Source: Deltaproteobacteria bacterium (GTDB lineage Bacteria > Desulfobacterota > Syntrophobacteria > B119-G9). From it: 7,092 nt of DNA. The position numbers and the translations under genes are program-made. Shown here piece by piece: positions 1 to 6,382 of the stretch. The stretch covers positions 1-7,092 of the forward strand of contig QMLL01000087.1 in the NCBI GenBank assembly GCA_003646715.1, written 5' to 3'. The notes beneath the pieces were generated by a model that did not search any database, had not been told where the DNA came from, and worked only from the letters and a program-made list of their open reading frames with translations. How positions within the stretch are numbered: the first letter of the stretch is position 1; every line of letters begins with the position of its first letter.

Positions 1-566
1 AGTCTATTTATGTTCTGGATTGATTCCATGTTGTTTGTTAACATGTCGTTAGTTTCGAAGCTTTGTTTTATCTTTTGCATTCGTAATCCTGTCAGCACGA
101 ATATATCCAGGCAGCAAATATCATCTTGATTTTATGGACATAGGTACAGGTTTTTCCTAGCTTTTTCTCTTTTGAAAATAGTTCTACTGGTTGTTTCTTA
201 AATTTTTGGATTTCCGTTCATTATTTTCTGTGGTATGTTATGTTTGTTATGATAGACACCAAGTTTATATTAAGTAAAAACCGCTGTTTTAAGAGCTGGG
301 GAAAGGGGTGATGCGCACAAATTAATTTAATCCTGCTCTTGTTGAACCGCTTTTGGGAAGCGAGGGGCTGTATATTTCCACACTGCAAATGCCGAACCAC
401 ACGATATTCCTCACCGATCATAATATTTTTTTACTGTGATAGTGAAGTATAAGAAGACAAAGCGTTCTCTTCATCAGTGCTTGTACATAGAAAATGAATC
501 TTTGTTTGCAGAGTAAATTTTGAAAACACACTGTTAGTTTCCAATTGAAAAGTTCTGGAGGGACAA
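1..566. other. AT-rich leader region without a supported gene
   Basis: This stretch precedes the first gene of the apparent operon. It is visibly richer in A and T than the genes, with many T runs, and only short uncharacteristic reading frames cross it. I looked for sigma-70 style promoters, terminators and RNA genes and found none convincing: candidate -10 boxes such as TATGAT at 248-253 and TATAAG at 448-453 lack a well-placed -35 box. Two weak inverted repeats are visible: CATGTT at 27-32 with AACATG at 40-45, and CGCTT at 348-352 with AAGCG at 358-362. Neither is followed by a T tract. The part around 290-420 is less AT-rich than the rest and could be a decayed sequence, but I recognise nothing in it. 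The operon promoter probably lies somewhere here; this is inferred from position only. Confidence 0.6.
557..561 (+). promoter_or_regulatory. Ribosome binding site of the amidase gene
   Basis: GGAGG lies five bases before the ATG at 567. It fixes the start there rather than at the in-frame ATG for residue 33, which has only a weak upstream purine match. The choice matters because the longer form includes the whole N-terminal extension. Confidence 0.8.
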
Positions 567-1436
567 ATGGAAGATCAGAATCTGTACCTAGGTTTTCTTG
601 AAAAGGAGAGTTTTCTAAAGACTGATTCAAAAAAACTGTTGTTAAGCAAGATTTCCCTGGAAATGGCACAGAGTCCTGAATCTGCGCCCCTGGACATAAA
701 GCCGGAAGACGTTGGCAAGATGGCTCTTGTCAGAGGGACAAAGTCCGGAGATGTGCTGTATTCGGCTGATATTCTGCAGGTTTTGAGTCCTTTTGAGTCC
801 ATTTTGGTTCAGGTACTTTTAAAAAAAGGGGTTCTGAGTCTTGAAGAGCTTGGAAGTGAAACATCGGTAGTTGAACCAGAAGAAAAAAAGGTGCCGGAAA
901 AGAAAAAACTATGTGCGCTTGTAATTGGTCACAAGAAAAAGTCGCCGGGGGCAGTGAACGAAAAATTGCACCTAACGGAGTTTGATTTTAATGAAGACCT
1001 AGCGCTCAAGATAGAAAAGAAGGTTCGCCTGGCCGAAGTGCAGCGCGTTTACAGAAGAACCTATAGTGAACTTCCAGGAGATATTAATGCGCTGAACCCT
1101 GATTTTATTGTAAGCCTCCATTGCAATGCGTTCAACAAAAGGGCATCGGGAACGGAGGTACTTTACTACCACAAGTCTCCAAAATCGGAAAAAATGGCAA
1201 AGATTGTCCTCAAGCATCTTGTGGATTTTCTTAAACTGCCTAACCGGGGGATCAAGCCAAAAACGGCTGAAGATAGGGGAGGGTACCTGTTGCGTTACAC
1301 CAATGCTCCATGCGTCATAGCTGAGCCATTTTTCATAGATAATAATGATGATCTTGCAAAGGCGCTCAGTGACAAAGACGGGCTGGCCGAGGCTTATGCC
1401 AGAGCCATCGACGAAATTTCTCTGATAGTAGTCTAG
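567..1436 (+). CDS. N-acetylmuramoyl-L-alanine amidase (Amidase_3 type) with N-terminal extension, no signal peptide
   Basis: Predicted zinc hydrolase that cleaves the amide bond between N-acetylmuramic acid and L-alanine in peptidoglycan. The 289-residue protein has its catalytic domain at about 115-289. Visible landmarks match the Amidase_3 (AmiC/CwlV) family: H122 in VIGHKKKSPGA, which corresponds to the usual GHGG-DPGA loop; E138 in LTEFDFN as second zinc ligand; H185 in IVSLHCNAFN as third ligand; and E253 in CVIAEPFF as the catalytic glutamate. The sixteen-residue step from H122 to E138 is close to that usual for the family. Residues 1-100 form a separate region, with a beta-rich-looking part at about 41-75 (DIKPEDVGKMALVRG onward) that I cannot assign; a charged lysine/glutamate linker follows at about 102-114. 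There is no N-terminal hydrophobic segment, so the product should start out in the cytoplasm, odd for an enzyme acting on the cell wall. It is the first gene of the run. A phage endolysin is an alternative, but no phage genes are nearby. Confidence 0.9.
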   Translation: MEDQNLYLGFLEKESFLKTDSKKLLLSKISLEMAQSPESAPLDIKPEDVGKMALVRGTKSGDVLYSADILQVLSPFESILVQVLLKKGVLSLEELGSETSVVEPEEKKVPEKKKLCALVIGHKKKSPGAVNEKLHLTEFDFNEDLALKIEKKVRLAEVQRVYRRTYSELPGDINALNPDFIVSLHCNAFNKRASGTEVLYYHKSPKSEKMAKIVLKHLVDFLKLPNRGIKPKTAEDRGGYLLRYTNAPCVIAEPFFIDNNDDLAKALSDKDGLAEAYARAIDEISLIVV

Positions 1437-1519
1437 AAGAAATGGAGTAGGTGATGTTAACAGCCTTGTCTTCTGCTTTTTGGCCGGAATTTGACTTAAG
1501 ATAAGGAGGGGGAGGGAAA
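1437..1519. other. Spacer between amidase and phosphoesterase genes
   Basis: An 83-base gap with no hairpin followed by T residues, so transcription probably runs through. Its only clear element is the long purine tract before the next start codon. Confidence 0.5.
1503..1516 (+). promoter_or_regulatory. Strong double Shine-Dalgarno tract of the phosphoesterase gene
   Basis: AAGGAGGG at 1503-1510 runs directly into a second GGAGGG at 1511-1516, ending three bases before the ATG at 1520. The first copy has the better spacing. The near-perfect match to the anti-Shine-Dalgarno sequence suggests efficient translation and fixes the start. Confidence 0.8.
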
Positions 1520-2950
1520 ATGCCGGATATCAAGTATGTTTGCTTGTCTGATATGCATCTGGGTGAGGAGGATAGTCTGCTAACTAACATCAATGTGCAA
1601 AATGCGGGTCCGGATTTTTCCAGGCCGAGCCCTGTTCTAGAACTGCTGGTCAAATGTCTTAAAACTTTAATAGCTGAAAACGAGGGCCAGGAAAAACCGG
1701 TGCTAATTCTGAATGGGGATATACTTGAACTTGCTCTTGCCTTTGTCAATGAAGCAGCCATGGCCTTTGAGAGGTTCATAGAACTGCTAGTAGATGATAA
1801 TGGAACGCCTTTATTTGAGCATATTATCTATATTCCAGGGAATCATGATCATCATATATGGGAAATAGCAAGGGAAACTCAGTACGTACACTACATAAGA
1901 GAAATTGAAGCTGGCAAGCCTCTTGAACCACCCAAACACACCACTGATCTTTTTTTTGAATCTTTCGATGACATGGTCGCTTCCTATTTTTTATCCAATC
2001 TTATAATGAGGTACCCGACATTTGAAAATATCAGAATACTGGTGGCGTATCCCAACCTGGGGATAACCACGCGGGACGGCAAAAAATGTGTACTCTTCCA
2101 CCACGGTCATTATATAGAGTCCATTTATCAGCTAATCAGCACTCTAAGGAGCCTTCTCTTCGATACGGACCCGCCTGACAACATAGAAGAAATTGAAGCT
2201 GAGAATTTTGCATGGATAGATTTTTTCTGGTCTGCGTTGGGGAGATCCGGGAAGGCCGGTGAAGCCGTTGAATCTATCTATGAACGAATGTTAAGCATAA
2301 GCCATTTTCACAAACTGATCTCGGATTTTGCTAAAAATGCTGCGGAAAAGTATGATTTACCGGGATGGGGGGACTGGATGGAGGCAAAATTCCTTGAAAA
2401 AGTTCTTAACTCAATTGCCGATAAGTTGCTCAAAAGAGAACGGGCTCAAAGAGATTTACCGTTGAGTTCAGACGCGGAAAGGGGACTCTGGAAATACGTG
2501 GAAGGTCCTTTACTCAAGCAACTTCGGTATGAACTGACTGGCATGTTTCCCTCGCAAATAGGATTCGTGTTTGGCCATACGCATAAACCTTTCCAGCAAG
2601 ACTTGCACTTTGCAGGGTATCAGGGATGGGTGGATGTGTATAACACCGGTGGTTGGGTTATAGATAGTGTTGCCAGAGAGCCAGTCCATGGGGCTTCCGT
2701 AGTCCTGGCTGATGAAGATTTAAACCTGACCTGCCTGAGAATGTACAACGAGGCCGAAGAACCAGAAGACTACAAGGTGGAAGTAAAAAGAGCGACTCAC
2801 GCAGGAGAATTAAAAAACAGTTTTCATGAGCGTATAAAGACTCTGGTTTCCAGGTACTCGGGCTTGTTTGGTGAGTTTTCGCAAACTGTAGCGAGAGAAG
2901 TATATATCAGGGCACAACTGTTGAGATCTCGGTTAATAAAACTCGATTAA
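1520..2950 (+). CDS. Calcineurin-like metallophosphoesterase, large form
   Basis: Predicted dinuclear-metal phosphoesterase; the substrate cannot be read from the sequence. All family blocks are present in order over 476 residues: D11 and H13 in LSDMHLG, D67 in LNGDILE, N108-H109-D110 in PGNHDHH, H195 in FHHGHY, and H353 and H355 in FGHTHKP, followed by YNTGGW near 374-379. With every predicted metal ligand kept, it should be active. At 476 residues it is roughly twice the length of simple members such as LpxH or YfcE. The extra length lies in two insertions, about 112-190 and 200-345; the second is rich in predicted helix and aromatic residues and could form a cap over the active site. A C-terminal tail of about 75 residues follows the core. 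There is no signal peptide or membrane segment, so it is probably cytoplasmic. LpxH is unlikely because of the length and insertions. Confidence 0.94.
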   Translation: MPDIKYVCLSDMHLGEEDSLLTNINVQNAGPDFSRPSPVLELLVKCLKTLIAENEGQEKPVLILNGDILELALAFVNEAAMAFERFIELLVDDNGTPLFEHIIYIPGNHDHHIWEIARETQYVHYIREIEAGKPLEPPKHTTDLFFESFDDMVASYFLSNLIMRYPTFENIRILVAYPNLGITTRDGKKCVLFHHGHYIESIYQLISTLRSLLFDTDPPDNIEEIEAENFAWIDFFWSALGRSGKAGEAVESIYERMLSISHFHKLISDFAKNAAEKYDLPGWGDWMEAKFLEKVLNSIADKLLKRERAQRDLPLSSDAERGLWKYVEGPLLKQLRYELTGMFPSQIGFVFGHTHKPFQQDLHFAGYQGWVDVYNTGGWVIDSVAREPVHGASVVLADEDLNLTCLRMYNEAEEPEDYKVEVKRATHAGELKNSFHERIKTLVSRYSGLFGEFSQTVAREVYIRAQLLRSRLIKLD

Positions 2951-3043
2951 GTTTTTCGCTCACTGGTTTTCACGGCAAGATTTACTTAACAATCCGAGCA
3001 TAGATTTTACGAGTTTCTAGGGCAAGGGAAATGGGGGTAGCTT
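2951..3043. other. Spacer between phosphoesterase and membrane protein genes
   Basis: A 93-base gap, the longest within the cluster. I see no hairpin plus T tract and no clear promoter. The G run at 3033-3037 serves as a weak ribosome binding site for the ATG at 3044, weaker than those of the neighbouring genes. The ATG at 3031 is out of frame and stops immediately. Confidence 0.45.
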
Positions 3044-4540
3044 ATGCAAGAAAATTTGGACGTTCTCATTTCTTTCGTGGTCGTCATCATTGGATTATCC
3101 GTGTTTTTGCAGATAATCGTCGAAGTCATTAAGAACTTTCTCAGGTTGAGATGGGCCGTTTACGAGCAATTCCTGATAGGAATGTACCGGCAATTTTTCT
3201 CGGACAAGATACCCGATGTGGGTGCAATGCAGATTACAGAAAGAACCCAGAGATATTCAATGGGTTCAATACTGGAACGTTTCAAAGAATTTCAAAATAT
3301 CATTCATACTCTTGCTTCGGATCTAAGAATCATCAGGAAGTCTCTTATTTCTCTGGAAAAAAAACTTACATCTACTCCTATTGAAAAAACTGAAACTGTA
3401 AGAGCTCACCTTCTGGACTTTGCTCATGAAACATCACATGAAATATCCAGGCTGTTGGTTATTGATTTTGATGATCTTTTCCAGGTGTATAAGAAACTGA
3501 CTTCAAGGGTAGGGCTTGAATTACACAGTGATAGACTCAGTAAGCTGCAGGAACTGTACAGGAATTTACTGGGGATTATGAAAAATGCCGGAGTGCAATC
3601 GACAAATCTGGGTGCTCTCAAAAGCGAGCTATTAGAGAAAATAAGGGAGCTGAATGATGTGTTGGACGGTGTTGAAGAGTTTATTTTGAAACTGCACCAC
3701 GAGTTTTCTACCAAGGGTGAAAGTTTACTTAGAGATCTGGAAAATAGGTATTTGCGGCAAATAAGCAAGTGGACGTTCTTTATCGGTCTGGCGATGGTCT
3801 TGATACTAAATGCCGATTCTATTGTTATTTATCGTACCCTGCGGGATACTCCAGCGATACGCGCCAGCATAATGAAGAAAGTTGACCTGCTTACTGAAAG
3901 TGTGAATCTCAGTTCTGTAAGTGGATCAATTAATGAACTCACAGAGCTTGCAAACAAAATTAAACAAAGCGCTGAAGAGCAGGGACAACTAGACAGGAAA
4001 TTGATTTCCAAATTCTACAAGAACTACCTTTCTCTTTGCTCTCTTATGGAGAGAGAATCAATTTTATACCGGGAATTAGATGAGAAAACCGGTGTCAATG
4101 CTAATATTACTTTACCTCATAGTTTTAAATCATTGAAAAGCGGTATTTTTGAGGAGCTTAAGAAGTACATGCCAAAGGGAGAAATTGTGGTAAAGCTGGA
4201 CGAGAGTCAGGTCACGGCTCTTACTAATACGCTCGACGAGGCTCTTTTTAAACTGTCCCGGAACTTTGCTGCCCTCCAAATTGGGTCAATTGAAGCCCAA
4301 AAACGGCTGTTGTATTCAATGGAATTGCCCCTGGGCTGGACATGGGAACGACTTAAACCCATTTTGATGGATATTAGTGATATGCTCAAGAAGATTTTTG
4401 GACTTGTAATTACTGCTGTACTAATTTCTTTTGGTGCTCCATTCTGGAACGATATTTTGAAATCTCTCCTGGGATTGAAGAGCTTTTTAAGAAAATCACA
4501 GGGAAAAAAGGGACCAACTGGAGCTATAAGTGTTAGCTGA
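3044..4540 (+). CDS. Membrane protein with three transmembrane segments and long helical domains
   Basis: Function unknown. The 498-residue protein shows hydrophobic segments at about 7-29, 243-262 and 451-468. Charge around them (basic residues 30-36 after the first, basic tail LRKSQGKKG at the end) predicts the N-terminus outside, residues 30-240 in the cytoplasm, residues 263-450 outside and a short cytoplasmic C-terminus. Both soluble parts are rich in charged, heptad-like helix and probably form coiled coils. Landmarks that look conserved are NADSIVIYRTLRDTPAIR at 256-273, right after the second segment; MELPLGWTW at 426-434; and the end of the third segment, ISFGAPFWNDILKSLLGLK. I recall a GAPFWFDLL-type ending from uncharacterised bacterial membrane proteins, but this comes from memory and was not searched. 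The gene sits between a phosphoesterase and a helical-repeat protein and may be the membrane anchor of the system. Confidence 0.92.
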   Translation: MQENLDVLISFVVVIIGLSVFLQIIVEVIKNFLRLRWAVYEQFLIGMYRQFFSDKIPDVGAMQITERTQRYSMGSILERFKEFQNIIHTLASDLRIIRKSLISLEKKLTSTPIEKTETVRAHLLDFAHETSHEISRLLVIDFDDLFQVYKKLTSRVGLELHSDRLSKLQELYRNLLGIMKNAGVQSTNLGALKSELLEKIRELNDVLDGVEEFILKLHHEFSTKGESLLRDLENRYLRQISKWTFFIGLAMVLILNADSIVIYRTLRDTPAIRASIMKKVDLLTESVNLSSVSGSINELTELANKIKQSAEEQGQLDRKLISKFYKNYLSLCSLMERESILYRELDEKTGVNANITLPHSFKSLKSGIFEELKKYMPKGEIVVKLDESQVTALTNTLDEALFKLSRNFAALQIGSIEAQKRLLYSMELPLGWTWERLKPILMDISDMLKKIFGLVITAVLISFGAPFWNDILKSLLGLKSFLRKSQGKKGPTGAISVS

Positions 4541-4562
4541 CGAACTCAGCCTGTGAAAGAAT

Positions 4563-4572
4563 GGGAGGAGGG
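4563..4572 (+). promoter_or_regulatory. Ribosome binding site that decides the start of the helical-repeat gene
   Basis: GGGAGGAGGG ends four bases before the ATG at 4577. An in-frame GTG at 4553 lies upstream of this site and has no purine tract of its own at a useful distance, so the ATG is the better start and the protein is 601 rather than 609 residues. Confidence 0.82.
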
Positions 4573-4576
4573 TGCC

Positions 4577-6382
4577 ATGTTTGCAAGTACCGGTGACCTG
4601 GTAATTTTTGCGATAAGAGCGGGACTCAAGCTTGGGCAGCAGGGAAGAATCGCTTATGCGGAAGCGACTATCAAGCGTGAACTTGTTTTGCCGCTTCCGA
4701 ATTTTAACCCGGAAGCAAGCCAGGGAACGGCGGATGGGTATTTTTCAGGACAAGGAAAAATTTACCTGGAAGCGTTACCAAGGCTCAAGGAGTTATACGA
4801 TAAATCTATAAAAGGCCAAGATTTATCGGATAGTGAAAAAAGGGAGTATGTTGAATATTATCTTGATTTTAAGCGAGAAGATGACATCAGGGCGGGAATT
4901 ATTCGCGGAGATGAAATCGGATTGACAACGGAGGCGCTTCTTTCCCTTGTTAAAGTCAGGCAGTGGTCATTGCAAAAAAGCCCATTCCCGTCGGCTTATC
5001 AGCGAATTCTGGGAACTCTTATCGAAGTTGGCATTGATTATTTTTCCCGAAATCCTGACTCAATAGACAGTAAATCAGCCACGGGCAGAGCGCTTCTTGG
5101 TTTTTTAAATTCTATTGATGACCTTGACCTGGCCTCAGGGGAGCCGGATGTGCTGGCTCAAAAGCTCTTCGTAGCAGCCATTGAATCCATTAGTGAAAAT
5201 CCTGATCTTCTTGGTGCTGATCGAGCCACCGAGCATCTTGTGGAAACATTTTCAAGGGGACTGGTTGCTGATATTAACAGGCATGTTGCCAAGATCGGTG
5301 AGAAAGATCTTACCAAGAAAGAGCGTCTCTACGATTGGGCACAGGTTGTACTGAGAAGTATTTTGAGCAGTTCAGGGAGCGTGATACTTGAGAATCCCAG
5401 TACGTATTTGGCCATTGATCAGCCGGCACAACAGTCCCTGGTAAGCTCGGTTGGCAGGGCGATACTGGATTTGTTGATCGAAGATGAAACTCTAAATCTT
5501 GAAAATCTGTTTACCAGAAGGGCTATAGATAACCTCGTGGGAGCGGCGCTCACAACGCTTTCAGAATATCCGTCCCTTCTGGGTGTTGATAATTTGGGCA
5601 TAAAAAAAATATTGTCCCAGGTTGCTGGCGAGCTGGCATCATCTGTCAAAGAACTTGGTCCTGATATGTTGCCGGAGATCATGCGAATTATACTTGAAAA
5701 AACAGCTGTTAATGCCGAGCTCGTGTGGCCAGATGGTTTTCAAGCCCCGACAAAACATCTTCTTATTACCGCTTCAAAAGAACTTCTGGAAGAACTTGCA
5801 AAACCACCAACGGATGGCTCTAAATGGAAACCTCGTTTATCCAGAGATCAGATACTGGATGTGTTGGAAATTACCCTGGATGAAGTGGTCAGGAATCCCC
5901 AATGGCTCATCGAGATGGCTGATGGTACAGATGCATATCTGGGTGCAGCAGTTAAGGCTGCCATAAATGCTCTAGAGAAAGTGCCCCCAAACAGGATAAC
6001 GGCTAGCACTGCTGGGGCTGTGATAAAAGAAGTAATAAGAGCCATCTCAAGAAGAAGAGATTTCCTGGATAAAATCAGTGTCGGTGAAAAAACAGGTATG
6101 GTTATTGAGCTTGCGCTGGAAAACATCGTGGAAAGAATCCTATCAGATGACGCTGATAGGAAAACCAGATGGGCCCTTGCAAGGGAAGAAGTATTCGAGG
6201 CCATAGTGGAAATAGTTCTGGATCAACTGGAACAGACGGGGATGTCACCGGAAAGTATTCAATTATTGGATAAGGCTCTCGAAAAGTCAGTACAGCGACT
6301 AGCATCTGGAGGATCCTGGGGCATACCGGAATTCATTGATGAAGTGACTCTTGTTATGAATGGAGGGATAAATGGAGAATAA
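4577..6382 (+). CDS. All-helical repeat protein of unknown function
   Basis: No enzymatic motif, signal peptide or membrane segment is seen in the 601 residues. The N-terminal 45 residues hold an amphipathic helix (GDLVIFAIRAGLKLGQQGR) ending in LPLPNF and could be a docking segment. Residues 60-130 are charged helix. From about 140 to 575 the chain consists of degenerate repeats of roughly 48-65 residues, each a pair or more of amphipathic helices around a short turn often reading NP plus a hydrophobic: turns at 159-160 (NP), 208-209 (NP), 273-274 (NP), 331-332 (YP), 379-380 (NA) and 440-441 (NP), with weaker units near 494 and 554. This resembles an alpha-solenoid scaffold, though it matches no named repeat that I can confirm. 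It begins 36 bases after the membrane protein gene and its end overlaps the lipoprotein gene, so the three are probably made together. Most likely cytoplasmic, possibly bound to the cytoplasmic part of the membrane protein; that is inference. Confidence 0.92.
   Translation: MFASTGDLVIFAIRAGLKLGQQGRIAYAEATIKRELVLPLPNFNPEASQGTADGYFSGQGKIYLEALPRLKELYDKSIKGQDLSDSEKREYVEYYLDFKREDDIRAGIIRGDEIGLTTEALLSLVKVRQWSLQKSPFPSAYQRILGTLIEVGIDYFSRNPDSIDSKSATGRALLGFLNSIDDLDLASGEPDVLAQKLFVAAIESISENPDLLGADRATEHLVETFSRGLVADINRHVAKIGEKDLTKKERLYDWAQVVLRSILSSSGSVILENPSTYLAIDQPAQQSLVSSVGRAILDLLIEDETLNLENLFTRRAIDNLVGAALTTLSEYPSLLGVDNLGIKKILSQVAGELASSVKELGPDMLPEIMRIILEKTAVNAELVWPDGFQAPTKHLLITASKELLEELAKPPTDGSKWKPRLSRDQILDVLEITLDEVVRNPQWLIEMADGTDAYLGAAVKAAINALEKVPPNRITASTAGAVIKEVIRAISRRRDFLDKISVGEKTGMVIELALENIVERILSDDADRKTRWALAREEVFEAIVEIVLDQLEQTGMSPESIQLLDKALEKSVQRLASGGSWGIPEFIDEVTLVMNGGINGE
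6138..6161. repeat. Perfect 9-bp inverted repeat inside the helical-repeat gene
   Basis: TCCTATCAG at 6138-6146 is complementary to CTGATAGGA at 6153-6161 around a six-base loop. It lies in coding sequence, encoding part of an ILSDDADRK stretch, and is not followed by a T tract on the + strand. An RNA hairpin could form, but one repeat of this size is not very surprising by chance in 7 kb. Confidence 0.7.
6362..6366 (+). promoter_or_regulatory. Ribosome binding site of the lipoprotein gene, inside the upstream gene
   Basis: GGAGG lies five bases before the ATG at 6372 and is embedded in the last codons of the helical-repeat gene. Ribosomes finishing that gene pass over it, suggesting coupled translation. 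Confidence 0.8.

Noticed and set aside
348..362. Hairpin CGCTT/AAGCG as a terminator in the leader
   Set aside because: Only a five-base stem and no T tract on either strand.
221..421. Minus-strand reading frame of 66 residues in the leader
   Set aside because: No ribosome binding site that stands out, no recognisable motif, unusual composition and short length; most likely chance.
418..669. Minus-strand reading frame of 83 residues overlapping the amidase start
   Set aside because: It overlaps the well-supported amidase gene and its ribosome binding site and has no family features.
567..1436. Amidase as a prophage endolysin
   Set aside because: No holin, tail, terminase or integrase gene is present, and the neighbours look like a bacterial operon; not fully excluded because the window begins close by.
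1366..1779. Minus-strand reading frame of 137 residues
   Set aside because: It lies antisense to the end of the amidase and the start of the phosphoesterase, both with clear catalytic motifs; serine-rich composition typical of a shadow frame.
1520..2950. LpxH (UDP-2,3-diacylglucosamine hydrolase) assignment for the phosphoesterase
   Set aside because: The protein is about twice as long, with large insertions, and no lipid A genes are nearby; the shared blocks are those of the whole superfamily.
4553..4576. GTG at 4553 as start of the helical-repeat gene
   Set aside because: The strong GGAGGAGG lies downstream of it and is ideally placed for the ATG at 4577.
6174..6185. Perfect 12-base palindrome CCCTTGCAAGGG
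   Set aside because: It lies deep within coding sequence with no second copy or promoter nearby; a protein-binding site is unsupported.
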